Positions 1-9,598 are shown, numbered from the stretch's first letter. The stretch: 64,000 nucleotides of DNA from PWXP01 sp040772845 (GCA_040772845.1 JAXGXG010000001.1:1426001-1490000), one strand, 5' to 3'. Numbers and translations: made by a program. Notes: generated from the letters alone by a model not told the origin.

Positions 1-161
1 TCGCAGATCGGAGTTGGGAGATCGGGGATGCGCGAACTGGGGTGCTTGCGGCTTTGTGTTGAAGTTCCGTCCACCTGCAGCTCGCGATGGCCGGAACGCT
101 TAACGGGTTCTTACCCTTGTGGGTACAGACTACGCGTCTGGGTTGAGGCTGGGCGCAACGC

Positions 162-192
162 GGCGGACGGCACGACGGAGCGTGCCTGCTAC
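162..192 (-). repeat. REP-like hairpin, family 2 (copy 1)
   Basis: Read on the minus strand it starts with GTAG followed by a GGCACG/CGTGCC stem. The same 31 bases recur in the opposite orientation at 36209-36239. A GTAG tetranucleotide 5' of a hairpin is the hallmark of REP sequences mobilised by RAYT transposases. Confidence 0.7.
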
Positions 193-246
193 TTTGCTGC
201 AGCTTGCACCCAGCTCCATATATTGTCTCCCCGGGCGAAATGGATG

Positions 247-285
247 CCCCGATGTTTTGCCGCCTGCGGCGGCAAAACGTCGGGG
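247..285. repeat. Inverted repeat, 18-bp arms
   Basis: Arms 247-264 and 268-285 are complementary except for one position (a G-T wobble) around a 3-base loop. The core is GTTTTGCCGCC/GGCGGCAAAAC. No downstream T-run follows, so a terminator role is not evident. Confidence 0.75.
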
Positions 286-523
286 AGAATGCGTGGGGGA
301 TGTGGCGCGACCATGGGGCCGGGTGACCATACGGTGCTGATCGCCTTCGGCGAAAACGCGCCGGGGGCGGTAGAACAACGGGCGGAAAACGTAAACGTCC
401 CACGCGCAGGCCGGGAGTATCGCTGCTGCCCGCCACTTTCGTGTGCGCTCGCCGGTCTGCTCGGATTCCGCCGGCGTCGCAGACGGCAGGCGTAGGCGTG
501 GCGAACCTGGTCCGTTGGCGTTT

Positions 524-568
524 GTAGCCGGCCAGTCACAGATACTCCGGGGCAAGCCTGGAGGCTAC
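524..568 (+). repeat. REP-like unit, family 1
   Basis: It begins GTAGCCGGCCAGTCA, continues into an imperfect stem (CTCCGGG/CCTGGAG), and closes with GGCTAC complementary to its own start. The GTAGC(T/C)GGCCAGTCA head is shared with the units flanking the RAYT pseudogene (7344-7384, 9599-9640) and those at 37398-37436 and 39649-39687. Confidence 0.65.
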
Positions 569-750
569 TGTTTTTGTAACCGCTGACGGGTCAGCGCCGC
601 AAGCCATTCTCGCCACGGCATAGCGAGGCTTCCGGATACGTGGCTGACTCTTCCGGACAGGTTGCCCCATGGCTTGCATCTGGCTTCAAGCGAGTGTATA
701 ACGAGAAGGGCGTGAACCGGGAATGGCTGTAAACCACATGGAGCACGTCG

Positions 751-1839
751 ATGCTTGCCGATCTCCTATTCCGCGGCAAGTCCTGTCACGGCGACCGGCA
801 GGGGGCCCAGACAGTCGAAACGCGAAACGGCCCCACAAGGAGAGCATCCTGTGCCAGACCAGGCTTTACCCTCGTCGAGTTGTTGGTGGTCATTACGATC
901 ATCGGCATCCTGATCGGGCTTCTGCTGCCTGCGGTGCAGAGTGCGCGTGAAGCCGCGCGACGGCTGCAATGCAACAACAATCTGAAGCAACTTGGCCTGG
1001 CTGCGCAGAACCACCACGCGGCGCACGGTTTCTTTCCGGCAGGCGGATGGGGCCACGCGTGGATCGGGGATCCGGACCATGGTTTCGGACGGCGGCAGCC
1101 GGGCGGGTGGATCTACGACGTACTGCCGTACATCGAACAAGAGTCCTTGCACCAGCTTGGCGCCGGCGGCACGGCGGCCGAGAAGGCAGAGGCCGCCACC
1201 ACGCTGGCCACGACGCCCGTCGCCATGTTCCACTGCCCAAGTCGCAGGCGGCCCGTTCTGGGCATGCACAACGCAGGCAGCGGCGGCCCGTTCAACCCTG
1301 GGATTGACGGGGTGCAGATGGCAAAGCCCGGGAGCATTGCCAAGAGTTGCTACGCGATCAACGGCGGCAGCCATTACCTGGGCCACTGCAATGGGCCAAG
1401 CACGATCGCCGGCGTGGCATCCTACTCCTTCCCCGACTGCTCCAAGGCGACCGGCCTTTCCTGCTGGCGTACGGAAATTACCATTGCCGAAATACGCGAC
1501 GGCACGAGCAACACCTACTTTGCGGGCGAAAAGAGCCTCAACCCCGATCTTTACGAAGGGGCCTATCCGGCCGGCTGGTCGCAGTCGATGTTCAACGGGC
1601 ACGACGAAGACAACGCGCGCTACGGCAATGCGCAATCCACCGCATATCGCCTGAAGCGAGACACGCCTGGCGATACGAGCGGCGACGCCGCGTTCGGCGG
1701 CCCTCATCCGGGCGCATGCCAGTTCGTCTTTGCCGACGGCTCCGTCCGTTCGATAAGCTGGTCCATCGACGCGCAGATCCACGAGTATCTGGCGAACCGG
1801 ATGGACGGGCAGGTTGTGGACGCAAGTTCAGGGCGATAA
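751..1839 (+). CDS. DUF1559 pseudopilin-like protein
   Basis: This is a type II secretion/type IV pilin-like secreted protein of the large planctomycete DUF1559 family. The prepilin cleavage motif and hydrophobic helix FTLVELLVVITIIGILI lie at about residues 43-60, followed by LLLPAVQSAREAARR. The body carries the family patterns PGGWIYDVLPYIEQ, CPSRR and, near the C terminus, FADGSVRSISWSID. The length of 362 aa is typical. The ATG at 751 has GGAG eight bases upstream. The family's cellular role is unsettled, and an extracellular or cell-surface fibre-like role is inferred. Paralogues sit at 48835 and 59110. Confidence 0.95.
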   Translation: MLADLLFRGKSCHGDRQGAQTVETRNGPTRRASCARPGFTLVELLVVITIIGILIGLLLPAVQSAREAARRLQCNNNLKQLGLAAQNHHAAHGFFPAGGWGHAWIGDPDHGFGRRQPGGWIYDVLPYIEQESLHQLGAGGTAAEKAEAATTLATTPVAMFHCPSRRRPVLGMHNAGSGGPFNPGIDGVQMAKPGSIAKSCYAINGGSHYLGHCNGPSTIAGVASYSFPDCSKATGLSCWRTEITIAEIRDGTSNTYFAGEKSLNPDLYEGAYPAGWSQSMFNGHDEDNARYGNAQSTAYRLKRDTPGDTSGDAAFGGPHPGACQFVFADGSVRSISWSIDAQIHEYLANRMDGQVVDASSGR

Positions 1840-1939
1840 GCACCCCCCAGACAAGTGGGTAAAATGCCATTCGCCACGCGGTCTCCGTCGGGTATAATCG
1901 TTGCCCTTGAACCAACCGACCTGTCTCTCTTGCGCCCCA

Positions 1940-3670
1940 ATGACAACAACACCCCCTTCGCCCAACAACGACCGATCCGACGACCGCAATCAGACGACGG
2001 CTCCGGTCGATTTCATCCGCCAGATCATCAACGAAGACAACCGTACGGGTAAGCACGCCGGGCGCGTCCATACGCGTTTCCCGCCGGAGCCGAACGGTTA
2101 CCTTCACATCGGCCACGCCAAGTCGATTTGCCTGAACTTCGGCATTGCCGCCGAATACGGCGGGTTGTGCAACCTGCGATTCGACGATACCAACCCGACC
2201 AAGGAAGAGCAGGAGTACATCGACTCGATCAAGGAGGACGTTCGCTGGCTGGGCTTCGACTGGGAAGACCGCGAGTTTTATGCATCCGACTACTTCGAGC
2301 AGCTCTACCGGTGGGCCGTGCAACTCATTCGCGCCGGCAAGGCGTTCGTGTGCGATCTGACGGCCGACCAGATCCGGGAGCACCGGGGCACGCTCACCGA
2401 GCCGGGCAAGGAGAGCCCGCACCGCAACCGCACGGTGGAGGAGAATCTGGCCCTGTTCGAGCGGATGCGGCAAGGCGAGTTCCCCGACGGCAGCCGCACG
2501 CTGCGGGCGAAGATCGACATGGCGCACCCGAACCTGAACCTGCGGGATCCGGTCATGTACCGCATCCTGCACGCCAGCCATCATCGCACGGGCGACCGCT
2601 GGTGTATCTACCCGATGTACGACTGGACGCACGGGCAGTCGGACTCGATCGAGCAGATTACGCATTCGATCTGCACGCTGGAGTTCGAGAATCACCGGCC
2701 GCTGTACGACTGGTTTGTCCGGGAGCTTGGCATCTTTGCCCCGCGCCAAATCGAGTTTGCCCGCCTGAACCTGACCTATACGATCATGAGCAAGCGGAAA
2801 CTGCTGCGGCTGGTGCAGGAGGGCCACGTGAGCGGCTGGAACGACCCGCGCATGCCGACCATCGGCGGGCTGCGGCGCCGCGGGTATACCCCGGCGGCCA
2901 TTCGAGCTTTCTGCTCGCGCATCGGCATTGCCAAGACCGAGAGCACGATCGACGTGCAGTTGCTGGAATACTGCGTTCGGGAAGACTTGAACCGCGTGGC
3001 GCCGCGCGCCATGGCCGTCCTCCGACCGCTTCGGGTCGTCATCACGAACTATCCGGACGATCAGGTCGAGCAGCTCGATGCGATCAACAATCCGGAAGAT
3101 CCGGAAGCCGGCACGCGGCAGGTACCGTTCTCGAAGGTGCTGTACATCGAACGCGACGACTTCATGGAGGACCCGCCGAAGAAGTTCTTCCGCCTGGCGC
3201 CCGGGCGCGAGGTGCGTCTGCGTTATGCGTACTTCATCACGTGCCAGGAAGTTGTGAAGGACCCTGCTACCGGCGAGATTATCGAGCTTCGATGCACGTA
3301 CGACCCGGCCACGCGCGGCGGCGACGCACCGGACGGCCGCAAGGTGAAGGCCACGTTGCACTGGGTCGCGGCCAGCCACGCTGTGGAGGCAGAGGTCCGC
3401 CTGTACGATCACCTGTTCACCCAGCCCGATCCCGACGACGTTCGGGAAGGGCAGGATTTCACCGTGCACCTGAACCCGGCGTCGCTGGAAGTGCTGGAGC
3501 ACTGCCAGGTGGAGCCGGGCCTTGCCGGCAAGCCGCCTGAGTATTGCTGTCAGTTCGAGCGGCTGGGGTACTTCTGTGTCGATGCCGACTCCACGCCTGA
3601 CAGGCCCGTGTTCAACCGCACGGTGACGCTGAAGGACACGTGGGCGAAGATTCAGAAGAAGGGCCAGTAG
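1940..3670 (+). CDS. glnS: Glutaminyl-tRNA synthetase
   Basis: This class I aminoacyl-tRNA synthetase charges tRNA-Gln in the cytosol. The HIGH-type motif is visible in RFPPEPNGYLHIGHAK near residue 40 and the KMSKS-type motif in YTIMSKRKLL near residue 285. The C-terminal half has the beta-barrel anticodon-binding region typical of GlnRS (for example ERDDFMEDPPKKFFRLAPG). I chose the ATG at 1940 (576 aa); an upstream TTG at 1901 would add 13 residues without family support. A glutamyl-tRNA synthetase is encoded separately at 33049. Confidence 0.96.
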   Translation: MTTTPPSPNNDRSDDRNQTTAPVDFIRQIINEDNRTGKHAGRVHTRFPPEPNGYLHIGHAKSICLNFGIAAEYGGLCNLRFDDTNPTKEEQEYIDSIKEDVRWLGFDWEDREFYASDYFEQLYRWAVQLIRAGKAFVCDLTADQIREHRGTLTEPGKESPHRNRTVEENLALFERMRQGEFPDGSRTLRAKIDMAHPNLNLRDPVMYRILHASHHRTGDRWCIYPMYDWTHGQSDSIEQITHSICTLEFENHRPLYDWFVRELGIFAPRQIEFARLNLTYTIMSKRKLLRLVQEGHVSGWNDPRMPTIGGLRRRGYTPAAIRAFCSRIGIAKTESTIDVQLLEYCVREDLNRVAPRAMAVLRPLRVVITNYPDDQVEQLDAINNPEDPEAGTRQVPFSKVLYIERDDFMEDPPKKFFRLAPGREVRLRYAYFITCQEVVKDPATGEIIELRCTYDPATRGGDAPDGRKVKATLHWVAASHAVEAEVRLYDHLFTQPDPDDVREGQDFTVHLNPASLEVLEHCQVEPGLAGKPPEYCCQFERLGYFCVDADSTPDRPVFNRTVTLKDTWAKIQKKGQ

Positions 3671-3723
3671 CCCCATTCTGAGAGTTTTGGGCCAATCCAT
3701 TTTCAGGTTTAGACAGGTCTCAC

Positions 3724-5310
3724 GTGAACGGCCCCTCGAACGAACGGCAACCCAGCGTGCAAGTGCCGGCAGAGGTAGAACAGTCGAGAACCGGACTCTT
3801 TGTCCGCATGCTCGACGCCGTGGAGCGGACCGGCAACCGTCTGCCGGATCCGGTAACCCTGTTCGTGCTCAGTGCGGTTCTGGTCGTGCTTGCGTCGGCC
3901 GTATTCAGTGCCTTGCGTGTGGAGGTGGTCCATCCGGGAAACGGCTCGGTCATTACGGCCCAGAATCTCCTGACGGTCGAGAACCTTCGCCGCATGTTGA
4001 CCGAGGCGGTCCAGAATTTCGCGTCGTTTCCGCCACTGGGGCTGGTTCTGGTGACCATGCTCGGCATCGGAGTGGCCGAGCGCAGCGGGTTGGTAACGAC
4101 CGCGCTTGAACAACTCGTGCGAGCCGTCCCGCCCAGTGCCCTGACCATGACGCTGGTATTCGCCGGGGTTATGAGCAGTGTGGCCGCCGATGCCGGCTAT
4201 GTGGTGTTGACGCCCTTGGGCGCGGTGATCTTCGCCAGTGCGGGCCGCCATCCGCTGGCCGGCATGGCAGCCGCGTTCGCCGGAGTTTCCGGCGGATTCA
4301 GCGCCAATCTGGTACTCACTTCGCTCGATCCGCTTCTGTCGGGCCTTTCGACCACCTCAGCCCAGATTCTCGATCCGGCGTACGTTGTCGAGCCCAGCGC
4401 GAACTACTACTTCATGGTCGCTTCGGTCTTCTTCGTCACGGCCGCTGGAACCTGGGTGACGAGCAAACTGGTCGAACCGCGTTTGGGTCCGTGGAAACCG
4501 GAACACGAAATTGCCGAAGCAGATCTTGCGATCAGCGACGCGGGCCCGCACCAACGGCGTTCGCTACTTGCGGCCGCTATTGCAGGCGTTGCGATGGTGG
4601 GGCTGGTCGCGGTTCTGGCAGGGCAGCCGGACGGTATCTTCCGCGATGCGGAGCAGGGTCTCGCCCCGTTCTATCACTCGCTGGTTCCGCTGCTGATGCT
4701 GTTCTTTCTGCTGATGGGTCTGGCCTACGGCATTGCGGCCGGTACTATCCGGTCCGACAAGGATGTCGTACGCATGATGGCCGAGGCCATGGCGACGATG
4801 GGCCCCTATATCGTCCTCGCCTTTGCGGCGGCCCAGTTTGTGACCTATTTCAACTGGTCGAACCTCGGTCTCATCGTAGCCGTGGGCGGGGCCGAAGCAC
4901 TGAAGGCCCTGGGACTCACGGGAATCCCGCTGTTGGTTGCGTTTATCGTCGTTTCGGGTTGTGTCAACCTGTTCGTGGGAAGCGCTTCGGCGAAATGGGC
5001 CATCATGGGACCCGTATTCGTTCCCATGCTGATGCTCATGGGCTACTCGCCGGAGTTGATTCAGGCGGCTTACCGTGTGGGCGATTCGGCTACCAATATC
5101 GTAACGCCACTATTGCCCTACTTCCCCATCATGATCGCCTTCGCCAAGAAATACGAACCGAAGGCCGGCATCGGCACCCTGGTTTCCATGATGGTCCCGT
5201 ACAGCATTGTCTTCGCACTCGGCTGGACATGCCTGCTGATCGCCTGGGTTGCCCTAGGGCTTCCCCTCGGCCCGGCGAGCCCGCTGTATTACGCGCCTGC
5301 GGCCCCTTGA
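3724..5310 (+). CDS. AbgT family transporter
   Basis: This is an inner-membrane transporter of the AbgT family (p-aminobenzoyl-glutamate uptake; some members export sulfonamides or folate precursors). The 528-aa length matches the family, and about eleven hydrophobic segments are visible. Family patterns include an N-terminal VERTGNRLPDPVTLFVL, VLTPLGAVIFASAGRHPLAG and, near the C terminus, GDSATNIVTPLLPYFP. The substrate in this organism cannot be read from sequence. It begins about 50 bases after glnS and could be cotranscribed. The start is a GTG/ATG-class codon and is not certain. Confidence 0.9.
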   Translation: MNGPSNERQPSVQVPAEVEQSRTGLFVRMLDAVERTGNRLPDPVTLFVLSAVLVVLASAVFSALRVEVVHPGNGSVITAQNLLTVENLRRMLTEAVQNFASFPPLGLVLVTMLGIGVAERSGLVTTALEQLVRAVPPSALTMTLVFAGVMSSVAADAGYVVLTPLGAVIFASAGRHPLAGMAAAFAGVSGGFSANLVLTSLDPLLSGLSTTSAQILDPAYVVEPSANYYFMVASVFFVTAAGTWVTSKLVEPRLGPWKPEHEIAEADLAISDAGPHQRRSLLAAAIAGVAMVGLVAVLAGQPDGIFRDAEQGLAPFYHSLVPLLMLFFLLMGLAYGIAAGTIRSDKDVVRMMAEAMATMGPYIVLAFAAAQFVTYFNWSNLGLIVAVGGAEALKALGLTGIPLLVAFIVVSGCVNLFVGSASAKWAIMGPVFVPMLMLMGYSPELIQAAYRVGDSATNIVTPLLPYFPIMIAFAKKYEPKAGIGTLVSMMVPYSIVFALGWTCLLIAWVALGLPLGPASPLYYAPAAP

Positions 5311-5707
5311 TCTGGGCGTTTCAAGTCAAGCGACAGAGGACAACTTACCGGCAATACAAGCTCGAAGCGCAAGCGAGTGGGTCGATTGGATCCACTTGCT
5401 GGCGCTGCGTGCTTATATAACCGGCCCACGAACAGCGGAGTCCCACCCCCACGCGAGGCACCTTTCAGTCAAGCAAACGCTTGACGACCTGTCAATATGA
5501 CACTATGCCATGATTCATTCTGACAGTTTATCTTCCGCGTGAAATCGCGCCACGGCTGGAACGGGTGATGCAGCAGTTGTCGGCGGAGGAACTCTTCGGG
5601 CTGTGGCAAGCCGGTTGCCCCATTCACCGCCCCTTGTCGCGTCGCGTCACAATTCGATAATAGGGGTATTCGCACGAATCATTACCTCGCAAGGAAGGAA
5701 TTTGGCC
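5311..5707. other. Intergenic region with two inverted repeats and a possible gene remnant
   Basis: The region holds an imperfect inverted repeat at 5358-5414 and a perfect 7-bp inverted repeat, GTCAAGC/GCTTGAC, at 5468-5485. A short open frame without a start codon ends at about 5660 (its peptide includes LERVMQQLSAEELFGLW); it could be the tail of a decayed gene, but I do not recognise it. Confidence 0.5.
5358..5414. repeat. Imperfect inverted repeat, about 23-bp arms
   Basis: The left arm 5358-5380 (AAGCTCGAAGCGC... GAGTGG) pairs with the right arm 5392-5414 (CCACTT... GTGCTT) with four substitutions and one indel. It resembles short palindromic intergenic repeats common in Pirellulales. 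Confidence 0.65.
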
Positions 5708-6610
5708 ATGCCGTTGGTTGTTGTCGGATCGGTCGCGTTGGACAGCGTGGAAACCCCTACAGAAACGCGGGAAAACCTGCTGGGCGGCTCTGCGGTCTAC
5801 TTCTCCTACGCGGCGAGCTACTTCACCCCCACCCGCCTGGTCAGTGTCGTGGGCGACGACTGGCCGCAGGAGCACACCGAACTGCTCCAGTCGCGAGGCA
5901 TCGACACCTCGGGCATCAAGAAGGTGCCGGGCAAGAAGACGTTCTCGTGGCGAGGCCGGTATCACGAGAATATGAACGTTCGTGAAACGCTCGAAGTCGA
6001 TCTGAATGTCTTCGAAGACTTCGACCCGAAACTGACCGAGGAGCCGGCTCATTGCAAGTACCTGTTCCTGGCCAACGGCCCTCCGGCCATCCAGATGCGT
6101 GTACTCGATCAGTGTCCAGGCACGCAGTTGACCGTGGCCGATACCATGGACCTGTACATCAAGAGTGCGCGGGACGAGCTGCTCGAACTGCTCAAGCGGG
6201 TCGATGGCCTGGTGCTGAACGATTCGGAGGCGAAGCTGCTCACCGGGGAAGAGAATCTGGTTCGCGCCGGGCACGCAACGTGCGACTTGGGGCCACGGTT
6301 CGTGGTCATCAAAAAGGGCGAGCACGGGGCCATGTTCTTCAGTCAACACGAGACATACGTCCTGCCTGCCTATCCTACGGAAACCGTGGTCGATCCGACT
6401 GGGGCCGGCGACAGTTTCGGTGGCGGGATGATGGGCTACCTTGCCGAACAGGGGAACTTCGAGCCCAAGACGCTCAAGACCGCGCTGGCCTACGGGACAC
6501 TCACTGCCAGCTTCACGGTCGAGGGCTTCAGCCTGGAAGGTTTGAAGAAGGTCCGCCGCGAGGATATCGAACAGCGCATGGACGTGTATCGGAAGATGCT
6601 CACGTTCTGA
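5708..6610 (+). CDS. PfkB-family carbohydrate kinase
   Basis: A ribokinase-like fold sugar or nucleoside kinase of 300 aa. The N terminus (VVVGSVALDSV), the glycine-rich GGSAVYFSYAAS region and the C-terminal anion-hole motif DPTGAGDSFGGG (catalytic Asp in GAGD) are present. Adenosine-kinase-like or inositol-kinase-like substrates are possible; the exact sugar is unknown. AAGGAAGG lies about ten bases upstream of the chosen ATG at 5708. It precedes thpR by 42 bases, so cotranscription is likely. Confidence 0.92.
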   Translation: MPLVVVGSVALDSVETPTETRENLLGGSAVYFSYAASYFTPTRLVSVVGDDWPQEHTELLQSRGIDTSGIKKVPGKKTFSWRGRYHENMNVRETLEVDLNVFEDFDPKLTEEPAHCKYLFLANGPPAIQMRVLDQCPGTQLTVADTMDLYIKSARDELLELLKRVDGLVLNDSEAKLLTGEENLVRAGHATCDLGPRFVVIKKGEHGAMFFSQHETYVLPAYPTETVVDPTGAGDSFGGGMMGYLAEQGNFEPKTLKTALAYGTLTASFTVEGFSLEGLKKVRREDIEQRMDVYRKMLTF

Positions 6611-6652
6611 TCCGCAGGCGGTGCGTCAAGCGCGCCATTGGCAGAGGAATCC

Positions 6653-7228
6653 ATGAAACCCACCGCGCGAACCTTCGTTGCCGTTTCGCTGGATGAAGCC
6701 GTGTGCGGAAGCGTTGCGTCGCTGATCCGCGCGTTGGCCGCATCGCAGGCGGATGTGAAGTGGGTCGAACCGCACAACCTGCACCTGACGCTGAAGTTCC
6801 TGGGCGAGGTTCCGCTGGAAGAGATTCACGCGGTCTGCAAGGCCGTGAAGCGAGGTGTGGCCGAGCTCGAATCGTTTCGGCTCGATCTGGTTGGGGCAGG
6901 CGCGTTTCCGAACATTCGGCATCCGCGGACGCTGTGGCTTGGCGTGCAGGAGGGAGAGGTCGAAATGGCGGCCGTGCAGCAGGCGGTGGACCACTCGTTG
7001 AAAAAGCTGGGCTACCGGCCGGAAGCGCGCAAGTTCAAACCGCACCTCACGCTCGGCCGCGTGCGTCGTTCCGGCCCCGGGGTTGCCCGGCTGGCGGAAC
7101 TGCTGGCCGAACACGCCTCGTACCGGGCAGGCGCATCGGTGGTCGAGGAGGTCACCGTATTTGCCAGCGAATTGACGTCGGAGGGGCCGGTCTACAGCGT
7201 CCTTGGCCAGGCGCCGTTGGGCTTGTAA
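6653..7228 (+). CDS. thpR: RNA 2',3'-cyclic phosphodiesterase (2H family)
   Basis: This LigT/ThpR-type 2H phosphoesterase hydrolyses 2',3'-cyclic phosphate ends of RNA. Both HxTx catalytic motifs are present: HLTLKFLG near residue 40 and HLTLGRVR near residue 125. The length of 191 aa is normal. The ATG at 6653 is preceded by GAGG at suitable spacing; a TTG at 6638 is an alternative. Confidence 0.93.
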   Translation: MKPTARTFVAVSLDEAVCGSVASLIRALAASQADVKWVEPHNLHLTLKFLGEVPLEEIHAVCKAVKRGVAELESFRLDLVGAGAFPNIRHPRTLWLGVQEGEVEMAAVQQAVDHSLKKLGYRPEARKFKPHLTLGRVRRSGPGVARLAELLAEHASYRAGASVVEEVTVFASELTSEGPVYSVLGQAPLGL

Positions 7229-7343
7229 CGATTGGCAGACACCCCGGCCGTCGCACCCCCGTTGCCGCGCCGCACACCCACACAACGGGCGGATAGCCGA
7301 TTCGCCACGGCCCCACTCTTGTAAGCTATGTTTCCCTGAGGCG

Positions 7344-7384
7344 CCGCTGGGCTTGCCCCAGCCGGAGTCATGACTGGCCAGCTA
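7344..7384 (-). repeat. REP unit, family 1, left flank of RAYT locus
   Basis: Read on the minus strand it is ATAGCTGGCCAGTCATGA followed by a CCGGCTGGG/CCCAGCGG hairpin. Its TAG is also the stop codon of the RAYT reading frame. It is inverted relative to the right-hand unit at 9599-9640. Confidence 0.85.
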
Positions 7385-7916
7385 TGTGTTGAGGGTGCGT
7401 CGGACAAGGTTCCGATCATAAGGCCCGAAGCTGCCAACGTAGAAACTGAACCGCAACACAGACCGCATTTGATGGAGATACGCAACATTGTTCATGAAGC
7501 TCAATGCAACGGTTGAAGGCGCCACGTTGATGTCGCATCCCAACGCGACACGCAAGTGGTTGCTGAGCAAACCGATCCGCGAAAGGAGATACCCTTTTGT
7601 TTGGGCCGACCGAATAATCATGGCACGGGTTGCAAGTAATTTGGCCGCATCGATCTCGTGCCAGTTGTCCTCATTTTCAAGTACCACATGCAGATTGTAC
7701 ACGAACTGCCCGTGGCTGCTGTAACGCATCCGCTGAAGATCCACATGGGGGTCATGGAACTGGAGCGATTCTATTCGCTTCTAAACTCGCGAATCGGCCA
7801 TCGGATGGTGCTTGGTCTGGCCGCCGATGTATTTGTCCAATGCTTTGCTGTTGGCGGCCCCGACGCTTTCAATGCGGTAATTCCTCCGAAAGACTCGCGG
7901 TATGCGTTCACAGACT

Positions 7917-9258
7917 CAGTAGTTCCAAATTTCGTAACTTGATATAGGTGAACGCAAGGGCTTTTTGGTAAAGGACTTAGGGGATCACACATACCCAAGT
8001 CCAGACCAGGAGGTAACCCATGCGTTCACGGAAGAACCATTGTACGATCTCATGCCGCGAAGTCCACAACCGCGCCGGAGCCATTGTCCAGCAGCATCTC
8101 CAGTTGCAGGACCATGGGTACAAATGCCGGGCGTCGGTCTTGCTGAATGTCCTCTTTTACGCAGCTTCCCGTATTGGCTTCATTTCCGCTGCTTGCCGGA
8201 ATCTGGCGGGCGCGCCAACACAGCAGACCGTATTCAACGTGCTGGTGGCGACGTTGCCGGAGTATCACGAACTGGAGAAGCGGTTGAACAAGGCGCTGGT
8301 GGACGGCCTTCCCAAGGCCGTGCGACGGCGCAAACAGACGCTGGCGATCGACCTGACGTTGATCCCGTACCATGGCGAGCCACATCGGCACCTCGACGAA
8401 ATCTATCGCAGCCAACCGAAGAGTGGCACGAGTCACTTTCATGCATACGCCACCTGCTACGTGGTTCGCAACGGGCATCGTTTCACGATCGCCTTGACGC
8501 CGGTACAGCGCGGCGAATCGATGGAAGAGGTCGTCCGTCGCCTGCTGCGTCAAGCACGCGCCCAGGGCGTAAAATGCCGGCTTTTGCTGCTGGATCGCGG
8601 GTTTTACTCGGTTGCAGTCATCCGTTATTTGCAGGCAGCCCGCTGCGCTTTTCTGATGCCGGTTGTCAAACGCGGCCGCAAGCCGAAGGCGGGCCAAGCC
8701 GCGACGGGTACGCGGGCCTTCGCCCAATGGAAGAAGAGCGGTTGGGCCACACACACCCTGAAAGCGTCCAAGGCAACCAAGTACGGCAAGACCGCGACCG
8801 TCAGGATTTGTGTCAAGTGCGGCAATCTTGCCGGCAAGTGGAAACGCCACGGCCGACGGGCGTTCGTGTATGCGTTTTGGGGATTCCGGCCTGCCAGCCC
8901 GCAATGGGTGTACGAAACGTATCGCAAACGGTTCGGTATCGAAACCAGCTATCGCCAGATGAACGAGGCACGCATCCGCACCTGCACTCGCAATCCACTG
9001 TTGCGGCTGCTCTTCTTCGGCTTGGCGATGATCCTCCGCAACGTCTGGGTCTGGTTTCATTTGACCACCCTCTCGGAACGCCACGGACGACGACTCGCGT
9101 TACATCTGGAGCGTCTTCCATTCCGCGATATGCTGCTGAACCTGCAGCGGGTGGCCGAAGTGATCATGGGAATCACACAATGCATCCTCGACGTAACCTC
9201 CGGCCACGCAACACCTTCTGACACACCGGACGCTTTCAGCTAAAATTTGGAACTACTG
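7917..9258 (+). mobile_element. Insertion sequence, IS4-superfamily, probably ISH3-type (1342 bp)
   Basis: The ends are perfect 16-bp inverted repeats, CAGTAGTTCCAAATTT at 7917-7932 and its complement at 9243-9258. The element is bracketed by a 5-bp direct repeat AGACT at 7912-7916 and 9259-9263. Length, terminal repeats and 4-5-bp duplication fit the ISH3 group, but the family name is inferred. It carries one intact transposase and lies inside the RAYT gene. Confidence 0.95.
8020..9243 (+). CDS. DDE transposase of the IS
   Basis: A 407-aa cut-and-paste transposase with RNase H fold signatures: first Asp in TLAIDLTLIPYHG near residue 115, second Asp in LLLLDRGFYS near residue 195, and a Y-x2-R-F-x-I-E motif in YRKRFGIETSYRQM near residue 305, which supplies the catalytic Glu. 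The C terminus is hydrophobic and arginine-rich. The frame is intact with AGGAGGT just upstream of the ATG, so the element may still be active. It is transcribed opposite to the interrupted RAYT gene. Confidence 0.93.
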   Translation: MRSRKNHCTISCREVHNRAGAIVQQHLQLQDHGYKCRASVLLNVLFYAASRIGFISAACRNLAGAPTQQTVFNVLVATLPEYHELEKRLNKALVDGLPKAVRRRKQTLAIDLTLIPYHGEPHRHLDEIYRSQPKSGTSHFHAYATCYVVRNGHRFTIALTPVQRGESMEEVVRRLLRQARAQGVKCRLLLLDRGFYSVAVIRYLQAARCAFLMPVVKRGRKPKAGQAATGTRAFAQWKKSGWATHTLKASKATKYGKTATVRICVKCGNLAGKWKRHGRRAFVYAFWGFRPASPQWVYETYRKRFGIETSYRQMNEARIRTCTRNPLLRLLFFGLAMILRNVWVWFHLTTLSERHGRRLALHLERLPFRDMLLNLQRVAEVIMGITQCILDVTSGHATPSDTPDAFS

Positions 9259-9598
9259 AGACTATGTATTGCAGCCGTCCCTTGATGGAACGAACAACGT
9301 GCGAAGGCGCCCTGTCCGGTTTACTGCTCAGCAAGAACTGCACCAGGTTGGGCTTCGTAAACCGCTGCTCAAGGACTCGCACGCCATCGGCTTCTGTAGC
9401 CTGCGTCAGAGCATTCTGCCACGCGCAGATCGGCGGCAACGCCTCTCGCCCAAAGAGCGACAAAGACCAGTTGAGCTGATAAGCGGCAGTGCAGTTCTCC
9501 AAGGCATAAAGAGGGACGGGTCGCGCCATGAATCCTATCCTTTCTTGAACTGACTGAACAATGATATCAAGCCTCCCTAAGGGCATGCAAGCCTGGCT

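Larger units (their letters stand above)
1..750. other. Intergenic leader region with structured repeats, no gene
   Basis: No convincing coding region is visible; open frames here lack family features and overlap each other on both strands. The stretch holds a short REP-like hairpin at 162-192 (minus orientation), a long inverted repeat at 247-285, and a second REP-like unit at 524-568. The following DUF1559 gene begins at 751. Confidence 0.6.
7382..9529 (-). pseudogene. RAYT (REP-associated tyrosine transposase) pseudogene, split by an IS
   Basis: The 5' half (ATG at 9529) encodes MARPVPLYALENCTAAY and QLNWSLSLFG and reads to the IS border at 9263. The 3' half resumes at 7912 and ends at 7382, with YNLHVVLENE, YLLSRIGLLSNHLRVALGC and YVGSFGPYD. 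The halves are in the same frame once the IS and one target-site copy are removed. A TAG at 7781-7783 (after MADSRV) is a second, independent lesion. The family is a single-domain HUH nuclease that acts on REP hairpins. The locus is flanked by inverted REP units, as expected for a REPtron. The gene cannot make an active enzyme. Confidence 0.88.

Noticed and set aside
28..555. Overlapping open frames on both strands at the window start
   Set aside because: They overlap each other, have no ribosome-binding sites or family motifs, and cover repeat hairpins.
1592..3700. Very long minus-strand open frame opposite glnS
   Set aside because: It is the antisense shadow of a GC-rich synthetase gene; the plus strand carries all catalytic motifs.
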